Positions 51,253-59,510 of a stretch of DNA of 64,000 bases are shown in pieces. The number at the start of each line of letters is the position of its first letter. Position 1 is the first letter of the stretch. This DNA is from Microbacterium ginsengiterrae. Its GTDB lineage: Bacteria; Actinomycetota; Actinomycetes; Actinomycetales; Microbacteriaceae. The DNA lies in contig NZ_JACHMU010000001.1 of NCBI RefSeq assembly GCF_014205075.1, positions 2,480,001 to 2,544,000 of the forward strand, given 5' to 3'. Made by a program: the position numbers and the translations under genes. The notes below the pieces were generated by a model, which worked only from the letters and a program-made list of their open reading frames with translations, made no database searches and was not told where the DNA came from.

Positions 51253-51622
51253 GGGGCTGATCGGTTTCGACAGCGCCTGTGAATCCACGAGAAGCGGGCC
51301 GAGGATGCAGGGTTATCTCGTGAACGCTCCCTGCAAAACCATAAGTGCCGAATCCAAGCGCACTGACTTCGCCCTCGCTGCATAAGCGAGCCCGATAGTC
51401 CGTCAGACCGTATGTGATTCCGATACGGACCCTGGCGTCATCTAGGAATCTTGCTGCGTGACGGCGTCTGGACGTCACGCGGGACTCTTCCCAGGCTGGG
51501 CTCGTCGACTTAGGTGTCTGTGACAAAGGTCGGAGCCGAGTAGAACGTCTGCACAGACTGCGCCCGGAGAAGCCGTGGATACTCAGCGTTGGACGGGGGT
51601 TCGATTCCCCCCAGCTCCACCA
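51253..51622 (+). ncRNA. ssrA: tmRNA
   Basis: Rescues stalled ribosomes and tags the nascent protein for proteolysis, with SmpB (not in this window). The 5' end GGGGCTGATCGGTTTCGAC and the 3' end TTCGATTCCCCCCAGCTCCACCA form the tRNA-like half; the acceptor pairs GGGGCT with AGCTCC (one G-U) and CCA is encoded. The tag frame, read from resume codon GCC at 51347 after ATAAGT, is AESKRTDFALAA then TAA at 51383-51385, giving AAESKRTDFALAA with the charged alanine. Total 370 bases. A strong terminator follows. Confidence 0.96.
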
Positions 51623-51638
51623 GCCGCTGTCACAGAAG

Positions 51639-51680
51639 AGGGCCTGAGAGCCGCGTGTTCACGCGGACCTCAGGCCCTTT
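51639..51680 (+). terminator. Terminator after tmRNA
   Basis: AGGGCCTGAG pairs with CTCAGGCCCT, with a second inner stem CCGCGT/ACGCGG, then TTT. Confidence 0.85.
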
Positions 51681-51771
51681 GTCGTACCGCGCCACGGGAA
51701 GAGCGGGGCGCGAGAGCGCCGCGGCGGCGACTCACGACACCGTCCGGTGAAGCGGGTCCGCTCCGAAGGAG

Positions 51772-52056
51772 TCAAAAATCGAAGAAGCCACCGAAGGGTG
51801 CCGCTTCGTCTCCGGTGTCGCGTTCGTCAAACTGCACCGTGGCGACGGAGAAGGTCACGCGCGAGCGCGGGGTGATCAGCACGCTGACACGGCGATTACC
51901 GACCACGACGAAGTCCACGAACGCGCCAGGAGTCGCGACGGCCTGCTCGATGCGGGCCTTGAGCTCCGCGACGTCCTGATCTTGCGCCAGGAGGGCGGGC
52001 TCACCGTCGATGACGACTTCGGTGCGGACCATGGTCTTCGTCTGCGTCTGAACCAT
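51772..52056 (-). CDS. Small conserved protein, function unknown
   Basis: Protein of 94 residues without membrane helix or known motif. The body reads as alternating beta strands and one helix (VAELKARIEQAVATPGAFVDFVVVGNRRVSVLITPRSRVTFSVATVQF), and the end is Gly/Phe-rich (GGFFDF). The longer start ATG 52056 is chosen over ATG 52032 because TAAAGT lies exactly 6 bases upstream of it. Monocistronic. Confidence 0.7.
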   Translation of the reverse strand: MVQTQTKTMVRTEVVIDGEPALLAQDQDVAELKARIEQAVATPGAFVDFVVVGNRRVSVLITPRSRVTFSVATVQFDERDTGDEAAPFGGFFDF

Positions 52057-52062
52057 GGTGAG

Positions 52063-52068
52063 ACTTTA
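52063..52068 (-). promoter_or_regulatory. -10 element of a leaderless promoter
   Basis: TAAAGT, CTCACC, then ATG 52056. Confidence 0.45.
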
Positions 52069-52180
52069 CGCGGTCTTGCTGCGAATGAGGTCGGAATGGC
52101 TTTCTGACGGGGATGCAGCGCTGGTGGACACCAGGGGTAGCCGCCGGGGGAGCCCGCTCCGTGCCCGGATCAGCAGCCGG

Positions 52181-52759
52181 TCAGGGCCGGATGATCAGGA
52201 CGAGACTCTGCTTGGTGTCGGCCTGGGTGACCCAGCCGTCGCCGAACTCGTACGTCATCCCATAACCGGCCTCGTCCACGCTGATGGAGTACGCGGGGTC
52301 CTCCGTGATGTACGTGTGGCCGGCTTCGTCGACCCTCAGCCACCCATCGGCGAGGAGCTTCTGCTGCGCGGATGCGGATTCCGCTGCACCGATCGGCGCC
52401 CAGCCGAAGACCTGGACATGATCGGAGGCGACCGTGTAGTCGCCCCACACGCATGCGAGCCCGTCCTCGACGACATCGGGGCCGATCTGGAACTCCCGCT
52501 CCTCGTACGTCCAGCCGTGCCCCTCGAAGATCTCGATCGTGCTGGCGGGGATCATTGTCTCGCAGGTGGGGGCCACGACGGGATCGTCCGCCGGCTCGGT
52601 CTCGACAGGAGTCGGCGTCGGCGTCGCGGCCGGCTCGGACGCGACCGGTGAGGGCGACGCGCTGGGTGTCGGCTCCTCCTCCGGCTCCGGCGCGCATGCG
52701 GCGAGCGACAACGTGAGGACCGCGGATGCCAGAACGGCGACGGGAGTTCGGTTCTTCAT
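52181..52759 (-). CDS. Secreted lipoprotein, function unknown
   Basis: Protein of 192 residues with a lipoprotein signal peptide (lipobox LAAC, lipidated Cys22), then about 45 residues of Pro/Thr/Ser/Glu linker that would span the cell wall, then a compact domain of about 120 residues with two Cys (in PTCETM and GLACVWG) likely to form a disulfide. The domain is acidic and Trp/Tyr-rich; no family is recognised. ATG 52759 follows GGAGACTCC and lies 12 bases after the phosphatase gene, so the two form an operon. Confidence 0.78.
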   Translation of the reverse strand: MKNRTPVAVLASAVLTLSLAACAPEPEEEPTPSASPSPVASEPAATPTPTPVETEPADDPVVAPTCETMIPASTIEIFEGHGWTYEEREFQIGPDVVEDGLACVWGDYTVASDHVQVFGWAPIGAAESASAQQKLLADGWLRVDEAGHTYITEDPAYSISVDEAGYGMTYEFGDGWVTQADTKQSLVLIIRP

Positions 52760-52771
52760 GGAGTCTCCGGG

Positions 52772-53575
52772 TCAGTCGTGCTGGTGGGTGAGCGCGAGGA
52801 ACGCGTCGTGCAGGATGCCGTTGGTGGCCAACGACGAGCGCTCGGAGATGCTGTCCGCGCCGTCGAAGGAGGTGAACATACCCCCGGCCTCGCGGACGAT
52901 GGGGACCGCGGCGGCGATGTCGTACTCCTTGACGTCGAACTCGGCGACCATCTCCAGCCGCCCTTCGGCGAGCATCATGTACGCGTAGACGTCGCCGTAT
53001 GCTCTGTCACGCCAGACGCGGTCGGCGACGCGCAGGAGAGCGGGGAGGTGCCCGGCATCCGCCCACTGGGTGATGCTCTGGAAGCTGACGGACGCGTCGT
53101 CGAGGGAAGCGACGGCCGATGTCTCGAGGCGGCGGGGCCCGCCGTGCGCACCGGTCCACGCCCCGGCACCGGTGGCGCCCCACCAGCGGCGTCCGAGGGC
53201 GGGCATGCTCACCACGCCCACCTGCGGCACACCGTCGACGGCGAGGGCGATCATCGTGCCCCACAGCGGGATGCCGCGCATGAAGTTGGAGGTGCCGTCG
53301 ATGGGATCGATGATCCACTGGCGGTGCGCGTCTCCCTCGGCGCCGAACTCCTCGCCGAAGATCCCGTCGGAGGGCCGCTCCTGAGCGATCATGGCGCGCA
53401 GGGCGCGTTCGGTCGCCAGGTCGGCGTCCGTGACGTGCGAGCGATCGGCCTTCGTCGAGATCTTCAGGTCGCTCGCGTCGAAGCGGGGGAGCGACTCGCC
53501 GTCGGCCGCATCGGCGAGCCGGAGGGCGAGTTCGAGGTCGGAGGCGAAGCCGGTGGAGGCGGGCGAATCGGTCAC
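52772..53575 (-). CDS. Inositol monophosphatase family protein (possible histidinol-phosphatase HisN)
   Basis: Mg-dependent phosphatase of 267 residues. Metal ligands are visible in GEEFG (E75/E76), WIIDPIDGTSNF (D90, D93) and the late Asp in VKEYDIAAAVPIVREAGG, where the usual Trp before Asp is Tyr. In actinobacteria this branch includes HisN, the last but one step of histidine synthesis, as well as inositol-phosphate phosphatases; no his genes are nearby to decide. Start GTG 53575 lies 6 bases after TATCCT. Confidence 0.88.
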   Translation of the reverse strand: MTDSPASTGFASDLELALRLADAADGESLPRFDASDLKISTKADRSHVTDADLATERALRAMIAQERPSDGIFGEEFGAEGDAHRQWIIDPIDGTSNFMRGIPLWGTMIALAVDGVPQVGVVSMPALGRRWWGATGAGAWTGAHGGPRRLETSAVASLDDASVSFQSITQWADAGHLPALLRVADRVWRDRAYGDVYAYMMLAEGRLEMVAEFDVKEYDIAAAVPIVREAGGMFTSFDGADSISERSSLATNGILHDAFLALTHQHD

Positions 53576-53581
53576 GATCTC

Positions 53582-53587
53582 AGGATA
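53582..53587 (-). promoter_or_regulatory. -10 element of a leaderless promoter (phosphatase)
   Basis: TATCCT, GAGATC, then GTG 53575. Confidence 0.5.
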
Positions 53588-53679
53588 CTGGGCGGGGCGC
53601 CGCGCCGATCGCGGCGCCGATTTCGCATGCGTTCGACGAACTGGTAATGTAATTCCTCGGCCGGGGTCATCCCGGTCAG

Positions 53680-53752
53680 GCGCCTCTAGCTCAATCGGCA
53701 GAGCAATTGACTCTTAATCAATGGGTTCAGGGTTCAAGTCCCTGGGGGCGCA
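53680..53752 (+). tRNA. tRNA-Lys (CTT)
   Basis: Complete cloverleaf of 73 bases: acceptor GCGCCTC with GGGGCGC, D arm with AGCTCAATCGGCAGAGC, anticodon stem ATTGA/TCAAT with loop CTCTTAA (anticodon CTT at 53713-53715), T arm CAGGG-TTCAAGT-CCCTG, discriminator A. CCA is not encoded. Confidence 0.96.
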
Positions 53753-53758
53753 CGGATC

Positions 53759-53795
53759 AGCCTCGGAACACTCTCGCCAGTGTTCCGAGGCTTTT
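53759..53795 (+). terminator. Terminator after tRNA-Lys
   Basis: A perfect 14-pair stem (AGCCTCGGAACACT with its complement), 6-base loop, then TTTT: the most canonical intrinsic terminator in the window. Confidence 0.92.
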
Positions 53796-53886
53796 CTGTT
53801 TTCCCCAGTGATCTCAGAGGTCCGCTCTGCCTGTGCGGCGCAAAGACGCAGCGGTGGTGCTGCGCGGATCGCGCACGGAGACGCGG

Positions 53887-54846
53887 TCAGCGCACGGACA
53901 CGTGAGAGCCGCCTGCGGGGGATGCGAAGCTGTGCAGGCCGAGGTCGTCGCTGAGCCGTGTGCTGACGATGTGGCCCCGTACGCTCGTACCCTGCTCGTC
54001 GAGGGGAGGGCTCACCACGGCCGCGCCCAGCCTTCCCGGCGCGGAGAGCACGATCGCGCCGGACACGCTGGACTTCGCCGGCACCCCGACGGCACGCATC
54101 CAGCGACCGGATCCGTCGTAGACGCCGCACGTGGCCATCACGGAGACGACGTCGCGGGCCACTCCGGCCGGGACGACCTGTTCGCCGGTCACGGGGTTGC
54201 GTCCGCCGAGCGCGAGAGTGGCGCCCATGACCGCCAGGGCCTCAGCGTCCACGAGCATCGCGCAGGCGTGGGCATAGGCGTCTACGGCGTCATCGGCGGT
54301 GAGTCCGAGCGTGCCTTCGGCGCGCATGAGGTGGGCGAGGGCGTGATTGCGGTCGCCGAGGAGGTGCTCGTCGCGCGCGATGTCGGAATCCACCTCCAGA
54401 GCCCGACCGGCGAACGCCGACAGACCGGCGGTGATGCGCTCCTTCCGCGCCGCCACATCGTCGCCGTGGACGAGGGAGGCGGTCAACAGCGCCCCGGCGT
54501 TGACCATGGGGTTCGGCGGCCGGCCGGTGCCGCTCTCGAGCTTGATCGCATCGAACGCCTCACCGGTCGGTTCGATGCCGACGCGATCCATCGCGGCGCC
54601 GTCGGTGTCGACCAGCGCCAGTGCGAACAGGAAGGGCTTCACCGCTGACTGCACGCTGAAACGCACGCGCGCCTGCTCACTCGCATGCACGGTTCCGTCC
54701 GGAAGGGCGAGGGCGATGGCGCAGAAGTCCTCATCCGCCTCGGCGAGCTGCGGAATGCTCTCGTCGACCTCGCCGCCGCGCTCGCTGAGCACCGCCGTGC
54801 GCAACTCGTCGAGGTCGTACGCCGTCGCATCGCGTGAGGTGCTCAT
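53887..54846 (-). CDS. glsA: Glutaminase
   Basis: Hydrolyses L-glutamine to glutamate and ammonia, 319 residues, beta-lactamase-like fold. The catalytic Ser67-x-x-Lys70 is in FSVQSAVKP, and ESGTGRPPNPMVNAGA and the ALAVMGATLALGG block are conserved. In the second Tyr/Ser motif the usual QCS reads HAC (AYAHACAMLV), a difference worth noting. ATG 54846 is preceded by GGTGG rather than a leaderless promoter. Alone between the tRNA and the YbaK gene. Confidence 0.92.
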   Translation of the reverse strand: MSTSRDATAYDLDELRTAVLSERGGEVDESIPQLAEADEDFCAIALALPDGTVHASEQARVRFSVQSAVKPFLFALALVDTDGAAMDRVGIEPTGEAFDAIKLESGTGRPPNPMVNAGALLTASLVHGDDVAARKERITAGLSAFAGRALEVDSDIARDEHLLGDRNHALAHLMRAEGTLGLTADDAVDAYAHACAMLVDAEALAVMGATLALGGRNPVTGEQVVPAGVARDVVSVMATCGVYDGSGRWMRAVGVPAKSSVSGAIVLSAPGRLGAAVVSPPLDEQGTSVRGHIVSTRLSDDLGLHSFASPAGGSHVSVR

Positions 54847-54883
54847 CCACCCACCCTGCCAGGAAAAGGGCGATGAGCGCTCA

Positions 54884-55366
54884 TCACGCGACCGTGATCA
54901 CGGCCCCGTCCGTGAGCTCCTTCAGAGCCCCGAAGGTGAGCGGCATCACGGTGTGCGGGTGCCCCGCCGCCGCCCAGATCTCGTCGAACGCCTCGAGCGC
55001 CTCATCGATGTACGTGCGGAGTCTTTCCGGGTGGCCGACGGGCGCGACCCCGCCGATCGCCTGCCCGGTGGCCTCCCGCACGACGGACGCCGGCGCCATC
55101 TCGATGCGCTCGGCTCCCGTCGCCGTGGCGAGGACGCCGAAGTCTGCACGGTGTCCGCCGCTCGTCATCACGAGGATGGGCTCGCCGTCCGCGAGGAAGA
55201 CGAGACTGTTCGCAATGGCTGCGACGTCGCACCCGATCGCCGCTGCGGCTTCGGCGGCCGTCCTCGCAGAATCGGGCAGCACGCGGATCTCGGTGTCCAG
55301 TCCTGCGGAGATGAGGTGCTGCCGAACGATACGGCTGCGTTCCGGAAGGGATGTGGTCTCGCTCAT
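54884..55366 (-). CDS. YbaK/ProX-type aminoacyl-tRNA deacylase
   Basis: Editing-domain protein that hydrolyses mischarged tRNAs (Cys- or Ala-tRNA-Pro type), 160 residues, cytoplasmic. EIRVLPDSARTAAEAAAAIGCDVAAIANSLVFLADGEPILVMTSG is the standard opening with the catalytic Lys position of YbaK not evident; GVAPVGHPERLRTYIDEAL is the second motif. ATG 55366 lies 6 bases after TACGGT. Confidence 0.88.
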   Translation of the reverse strand: MSETTSLPERSRIVRQHLISAGLDTEIRVLPDSARTAAEAAAAIGCDVAAIANSLVFLADGEPILVMTSGGHRADFGVLATATGAERIEMAPASVVREATGQAIGGVAPVGHPERLRTYIDEALEAFDEIWAAAGHPHTVMPLTFGALKELTDGAVITVA

Positions 55367-55372
55367 GGCATC

Positions 55373-55378
55373 ACCGTA
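55373..55378 (-). promoter_or_regulatory. -10 element of a leaderless promoter (YbaK gene)
   Basis: TACGGT, GATGCC, then ATG 55366. Confidence 0.5.
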
Positions 55379-55419
55379 CCGAACTCCGCCGTCGCGGACG
55401 CCCCGGTGCGGCGAGGCCC

Positions 55420-56655
55420 TCAGGTGGCGTCGCCGGCGGTGATCGCCGCGGCATCCTCCACTGCGGCATCCGCCGGTTGGTCGTCGATGTGGGTGAGGAC
55501 CTTGCGACCGAGGAGGATCGTCAACGTCGCCACGAGGACGGACGCCGCCGCGAACAGGTACGGGACGGTCGAGTTGAACGCGTGCCACAGCAGGGCCGCG
55601 ATCGGAGGCGCCATCGCCCCGCCGATGAAACGGACCGCGGAGTACGCGGACGATGCGACCGAGCGGGGAAGGTCAGTGGCCTCCATCACCGCCTCGGTGA
55701 GCACCGTGTTCATGACGCCGAGCAGCAGGCCGCCCACGATGATGCAGGTGACGAGGGCGGGTGCGATCTCGGCGACGATCCCGGCAGCGATGAGATCCAC
55801 GGCCAGCACGGGGAGGGCGACCAGGATGACGGTCGTACGTGCCATGCGCCGCATCATCCACGGCGCCACCCAGATGCTCGTGATCGCGAGGGCGACGCCC
55901 CACCCGAAGAAGGTGAAGCCGATGCCCATCGCACCGAACCCGAGCGGGAACGGCGAGAAGGCCAGCAGGACGAAGAAGCCGATGTTGTAGAAGAGCGCGG
56001 CGACCGCCAGGACGGCGAGCGCGGGACGTGTCAGGGCGACGAACGGTGCGGAGAAGGCGACCGGTCGGGGCTTCTCGCCCGCCCCTCGCAGGAGCGTGGC
56101 CACTGCGATGAACGCGACCGCCATGAGGGCGACGACGCCGAAGAACGGCCCGCGCCAACTGACCTCACCGAGCAGTCCGCCCAGGAGCGGCCCGATCGCG
56201 ATGCCGAGGCCAAGAGCGGCCTCATAGAGGACGATCGCTGCACCGCTCCCGCCCGAGGCCGAACCGACGATCGTCGCGAGAGCCGTGGAGATGAACAGTG
56301 CGTTGCCCAGGCCCCACCCCGCACGGAAGCCGATGATCGCATCAACGCTGCCGCTCAGCGCCGATGCCAGCGCGAACGCGACGATCAGCGCGAGGCCGAT
56401 CATCAGCGTCGCCTTCGCGCCGATCCGGCTCGAGATCCAGCTCGTGATGAGCATCGCGAGTCCCGTGACGAGCAGGTAGCTCGTGAACAGCAGCTCGGTC
56501 TCGGTGGGGCTGGCCTGCAGGGATTCCGCAATCGCGGGAAGGATCGGGTCGACGAGTCCGATGCCCATGAAGGCGACGACGCTGGCGAACGCCACGGCCC
56601 AGACCTGCGCCGGTTGCCGCCAGATCGACCCCGTCGCTTCCGTACTGCTGTTCAC
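55420..56655 (-). CDS. MFS efflux transporter under MarR control
   Basis: Major facilitator of 411 residues with 12 or more helices. LVDPILPAI in helix 1 and TSYLLVTGLAMLITSWISSRIGAK (motif A) are typical of drug:proton antiporters; motif C-like GPLLGGLLGEVSWRGPFFGV in helix 5 supports export. The GTG start 56655 overlaps the stop of the MarR gene (GTGA), so pump and regulator are co-expressed and probably respond to the exported compound. Confidence 0.9.
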   Translation of the reverse strand: MNSSTEATGSIWRQPAQVWAVAFASVVAFMGIGLVDPILPAIAESLQASPTETELLFTSYLLVTGLAMLITSWISSRIGAKATLMIGLALIVAFALASALSGSVDAIIGFRAGWGLGNALFISTALATIVGSASGGSGAAIVLYEAALGLGIAIGPLLGGLLGEVSWRGPFFGVVALMAVAFIAVATLLRGAGEKPRPVAFSAPFVALTRPALAVLAVAALFYNIGFFVLLAFSPFPLGFGAMGIGFTFFGWGVALAITSIWVAPWMMRRMARTTVILVALPVLAVDLIAAGIVAEIAPALVTCIIVGGLLLGVMNTVLTEAVMEATDLPRSVASSAYSAVRFIGGAMAPPIAALLWHAFNSTVPYLFAAASVLVATLTILLGRKVLTHIDDQPADAAVEDAAAITAGDAT

Positions 56656-57095
56656 TCGTGTTCTCCCGTCGTCGTGGTCGATTCGATGCTGTGCGCGGTG
56701 AGGATCTCCGCGGCGCGGTCGAGCGCCGCCCAGTCGTCGGCGTCGAGGCCGGCGAATCGGGGCGCGAGCGTCTCCCGGAACGATTCGCGCCAGTGCGCGA
56801 GGGCGGCGGCGCCGTTCGGAGTGATGTGCACCACCGTGGCGCGGGAGTCCCGTTCGTCCGGGGTCCGCGTCACCAGCCCTGCGCGCTCCAGGTCTCCGAG
56901 CAGCCGCGTCACACCCGGTTGGGTCGCCCGTGAAGCCCGTGCGAGTTCGCCCACACGGCGCCCCGGCTCCTTCTCGAGGATCGTGAGGATCCGCCACTGC
57001 GCAGCCGGGGCATCGTTCCGGGCCTCCTGCGCGGCGATGCGCGCCAGCGCATGTGCGGACATCACGATCGAGGAGATGATCTCATCGCGTTGCAT
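56652..57095 (-). CDS. MarR-family transcriptional regulator
   Basis: Repressor of 147 residues. The winged helix spans about residues 30-100: AAQWRILTILEKEPGRRVGELARASRATQPGVTRLLGDLERAGLVTRTPDERDSRATVVHIT, with the Asp-Arg-Asp-Ser-Arg wing typical of MarR. It is first in a two-gene operon with the MFS pump. ATG 57095 lies 6 bases after TATACT, and a palindrome covers that hexamer, so self-repression is strongly suggested. Confidence 0.92.
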   Translation of the reverse strand: MQRDEIISSIVMSAHALARIAAQEARNDAPAAQWRILTILEKEPGRRVGELARASRATQPGVTRLLGDLERAGLVTRTPDERDSRATVVHITPNGAAALAHWRESFRETLAPRFAGLDADDWAALDRAAEILTAHSIESTTTTGEHE

Positions 57096-57098
57096 AAC

Positions 57099-57115
57099 AA
57101 AAGTATATAACTCTT
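57099..57115. promoter_or_regulatory. MarR operator overlapping the -10 of its own gene
   Basis: AAAAGTATATAACTCTT: arms AAnAGT and ACTnTT around TATAT. The minus-strand -10 TATACT (57107-57102) is inside it, 6 bases before ATG 57095. The AT-rich island stands out in this GC-rich region. Confidence 0.65.
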
Positions 57116-57174
57116 GATATGCGATTGAGGTCGACGCGACCAGCGGCCGCCGTCCTCCGGCCGAGCGGCGCAGC

Positions 57175-57963
57175 TCAGCGGCGAGCGCCCGCGATGCGGG
57201 ACGAGAGCTGATGCGCGTGCGACATCAACGTCCGCCCGAGCTCGGCGAGCCGATCCGGCCCGAAGCGGAACTCCACGCCGGTGAGGCTCAGAGCCCACTC
57301 CGGACGGCCGCTGCGATCGAAGACCGCGGCACCCATGCCCCAGCTGCCGTTGACGATGAGTCCGGGGTTGACGGCGTAGCCGCGCTCCTTGGTCTCAGCG
57401 AGCCGCCGCCGGAGGGGAACCGCGTCATGGCCGCGGCCCCAACGCTCTCCGAGCTCGGGATGACGGTCGAGGTAGGCATCCACATCGTGGTCAGGGAGGA
57501 ACGCGAGGATGGCGAGACCTGCGCTAGCGACGCCGAGCGGAAACCGCACCCCCTCGCTGAGGACGAACGACCGGATGGGGAAGGCGCCCTCCTCCCGCAG
57601 AAGGCAGACCGTCTCATCGGCTCTGCGCACGGAGAGGAACGCGCTCTCCTCCGTCTTGACGGCAAGGGATCTGACGATGTCGCGCGCAAGCGCGGTGACG
57701 TCATATCGGGCTGCCGCCACTGATCCCATGAGGAACAGCTCGGGGCCGGGCATCCATCGCGCCGAGTCCTCGTCGCGGTCGACCAGACCTTCGGCCCGGA
57801 GAGCGGAGAGCAGCCGATGCGCGGTCGACCGGGAGAGGTCGGCCTCCCGCGCCAGTTCCTGGAGGTGCGCCCCCGCGTCTCCCGCAGCGGTCACGAGGCG
57901 GAGGAGGCGGGCAGCTCGCGCCACGGCCTGGGCGCCGGGAATCGTCCGATTCTGGCTGTTCAC
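57175..57963 (-). CDS. IclR-family transcriptional regulator
   Basis: Regulator of 262 residues. The N-terminal winged helix is LQELAREADLSRSTAHRLLSALRAEGLVDRD; the C-terminal GAF-like effector domain has RFPLGVASAGLAILAFLPD and GYAVNPGLIVNGSWGMGAAVFD. It is divergent from the CoA-transferase/thiolase operon, the standard IclR layout, and probably senses acetoacetate or a related acid. GTG 57963 lies 7 bases after TAGTGT. Confidence 0.92.
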   Translation of the reverse strand: MNSQNRTIPGAQAVARAARLLRLVTAAGDAGAHLQELAREADLSRSTAHRLLSALRAEGLVDRDEDSARWMPGPELFLMGSVAAARYDVTALARDIVRSLAVKTEESAFLSVRRADETVCLLREEGAFPIRSFVLSEGVRFPLGVASAGLAILAFLPDHDVDAYLDRHPELGERWGRGHDAVPLRRRLAETKERGYAVNPGLIVNGSWGMGAAVFDRSGRPEWALSLTGVEFRFGPDRLAELGRTLMSHAHQLSSRIAGARR

Positions 57964-57964
57964 A

Positions 57965-57995
57965 ATGTGGACACTAGTTCGCGGTACGTCCACAT
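57965..57995. promoter_or_regulatory. Candidate IclR operator
   Basis: ATGTGGAC (57965-57972) and GTCCACAT (57988-57995), perfect 8-base arms 15 bases apart. The left arm overlaps the -10 hexamer TAGTGT of the iclR gene (57976-57971). Confidence 0.6.
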
Positions 57996-58068
57996 CGCAA
58001 GACCGGGGTTCCCGCCCCCGCCGCCGAGGGGAGAAGCTGGAGCGAGACCTCACACGAAGGAGTGCTGC

Positions 58069-58854
58069 GTGATCGACAAGCAATGGGCCTCGGCCGCCGA
58101 CGCCGTCGCCGACATCCCGGACGGCGCCACCCTCGCGGTGGGCGGATTCGGCCTCTCGGGAAACCCGATCGCTCTCATCGAGGCACTGCTCGCGCAGGGT
58201 ACGAGCGACCTCAGCATCGTCAGCAACAACTGCGGCGTCGACGACTGGGGTCTCGGCATCCTTCTCGCCGCCCAGCGCATCCGCAAGATGACGTCGTCGT
58301 ACGTCGGGGAGAACAAGGAGTTCGAGCGGCAGTTCCTCTCGGGGGAGCTCGAGCTGGAACTCACACCGCAGGGCACCCTCGCCGAGAAGCTGCGGGCCGG
58401 AGGCTCGGGGATCGCCGCCTTCTACACGCAGACCGGTGTCGGCACGCAGGTGGCCGAGGGAGGGCTTCCCCGTCGCTACAACGCGGACGGATCCGTCGCG
58501 GTGGCGTCGCCTCCGAAGGACGTCCGCTCCTTCGACGTGCACGGCGTCGAGAAGGAGTTCGTGCTGGAGGAGGCGATCACGACCGACTTCTCCCTCGTGC
58601 ACGCGGCAGTGGGGGACCGGCACGGCAACCTCGTGTTCAACAAGGCGGCACGGAACTTCAACCCGCTGGCGGCGATGGCGGGCCGCGTCTGCATCGCGCA
58701 GGTCGAGCGCCTCGTCGAGCCGGGCGAGATCGACCCGGACAGCATCCACCTGCCCGGTGTGTTCGTCCACCGACTGATCGAGGTCGGCACCGACATCGAG
58801 AAGCGCATCGAGCGACGCACAGTCTCTCGTCCGGCCGCGACGGAAGGAGCCTGA
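58069..58854 (+). CDS. scoA: 3-Oxoacid CoA-transferase subunit A
   Basis: Alpha subunit of succinyl-CoA:3-oxoacid CoA-transferase, 261 residues, which activates acetoacetate with CoA from succinyl-Co[17 protein letters not shown] is the N-terminal glycine loop; [16 protein letters not shown] and [16 protein letters not shown] are family blocks. The start is GTG 58069, 6 bases after GAAGGAG. It is followed 2 bases later by subunit B and then thiolase; the three enzymes turn acetoacetate into two acetyl-CoA. Confidence 0.93.
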   Translation: MIDKQWASAADAVADIPDGATLAVGGFGLSGNPIALIEALLAQGTSDLSIVSNNCGVDDWGLGILLAAQRIRKMTSSYVGENKEFERQFLSGELELELTPQGTLAEKLRAGGSGIAAFYTQTGVGTQVAEGGLPRRYNADGSVAVASPPKDVRSFDVHGVEKEFVLEEAITTDFSLVHAAVGDRHGNLVFNKAARNFNPLAAMAGRVCIAQVERLVEPGEIDPDSIHLPGVFVHRLIEVGTDIEKRIERRTVSRPAATEGA

Positions 58855-58856
58855 CC

Positions 58857-59510
58857 ATGGCGCTCACCAGAGATGAGATGGCCGCACGAGCCGCCGCGGA
58901 GCTCTCCGACGGCTCGTACGTGAACCTCGGCATCGGCCTCCCGACGCTCGTGCCCAATCATGTGCCCGACGGAGTGACGGTCGTGCTCCAGTCGGAGAAC
59001 GGCATCCTCGGCGTCGGACCGTACCCGACCGAGGACGCCGTCGATCCCGACCTCATCAACGCCGGCAAGGAGACGGTCACCACGCTGCCGGGGACCGCGT
59101 TCTTCGATTCGGCCACCAGCTTCGGAATGATCCGCGGAGGGAAGATCGATGCGGCGATCCTCGGCGCCATGCAGGTGTCGGCGGGCGGTGACCTGGCCAA
59201 CTGGATGATTCCAGGGAAGATGGTCAAGGGGCCGGGCGGTGCGATGGACCTCGTGCACGGGGCCGCTCGGCTGATCATCCTCATGGAGCATGTCGCCAAG
59301 GACGGATCCGCGAAGATCGTGAACGAATGCGCCCTGCCGCTCACCGGCCGGGGCGTCGTGCACCGCATCATCACCGACCTCGCCGTCATCGACGTCACAG
59401 AAGCGGGTCTCGTCCTCGTCGAGACGGCGCCCGGCGTCAGCGTGCAGGAGGTCGTCGACGCCACAGAACCGCCACTGATCATCGCGGAACAACTGAAGGA
59501 GATCTCATGA
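58857..59510 (+). CDS. scoB: 3-Oxoacid CoA-transferase subunit B
   Basis: Beta subunit, 217 residues, carrying the catalytic glutamate: E47 in [24 protein letters not shown] and [18 protein letters not shown] are conserved. ATG 58857 follows GGAAGGAG within the end of subunit A. Its stop overlaps the thiolase start by 4 bases. Confidence 0.94.
   Translation: MALTRDEMAARAAAELSDGSYVNLGIGLPTLVPNHVPDGVTVVLQSENGILGVGPYPTEDAVDPDLINAGKETVTTLPGTAFFDSATSFGMIRGGKIDAAILGAMQVSAGGDLANWMIPGKMVKGPGGAMDLVHGAARLIILMEHVAKDGSAKIVNECALPLTGRGVVHRIITDLAVIDVTEAGLVLVETAPGVSVQEVVDATEPPLIIAEQLKEIS

Noticed and set aside
53680..53752. tRNA-Lys as an integration site for a mobile element
   Set aside because: No integrase, direct repeat of the tRNA end, or foreign gene block is seen on either side.
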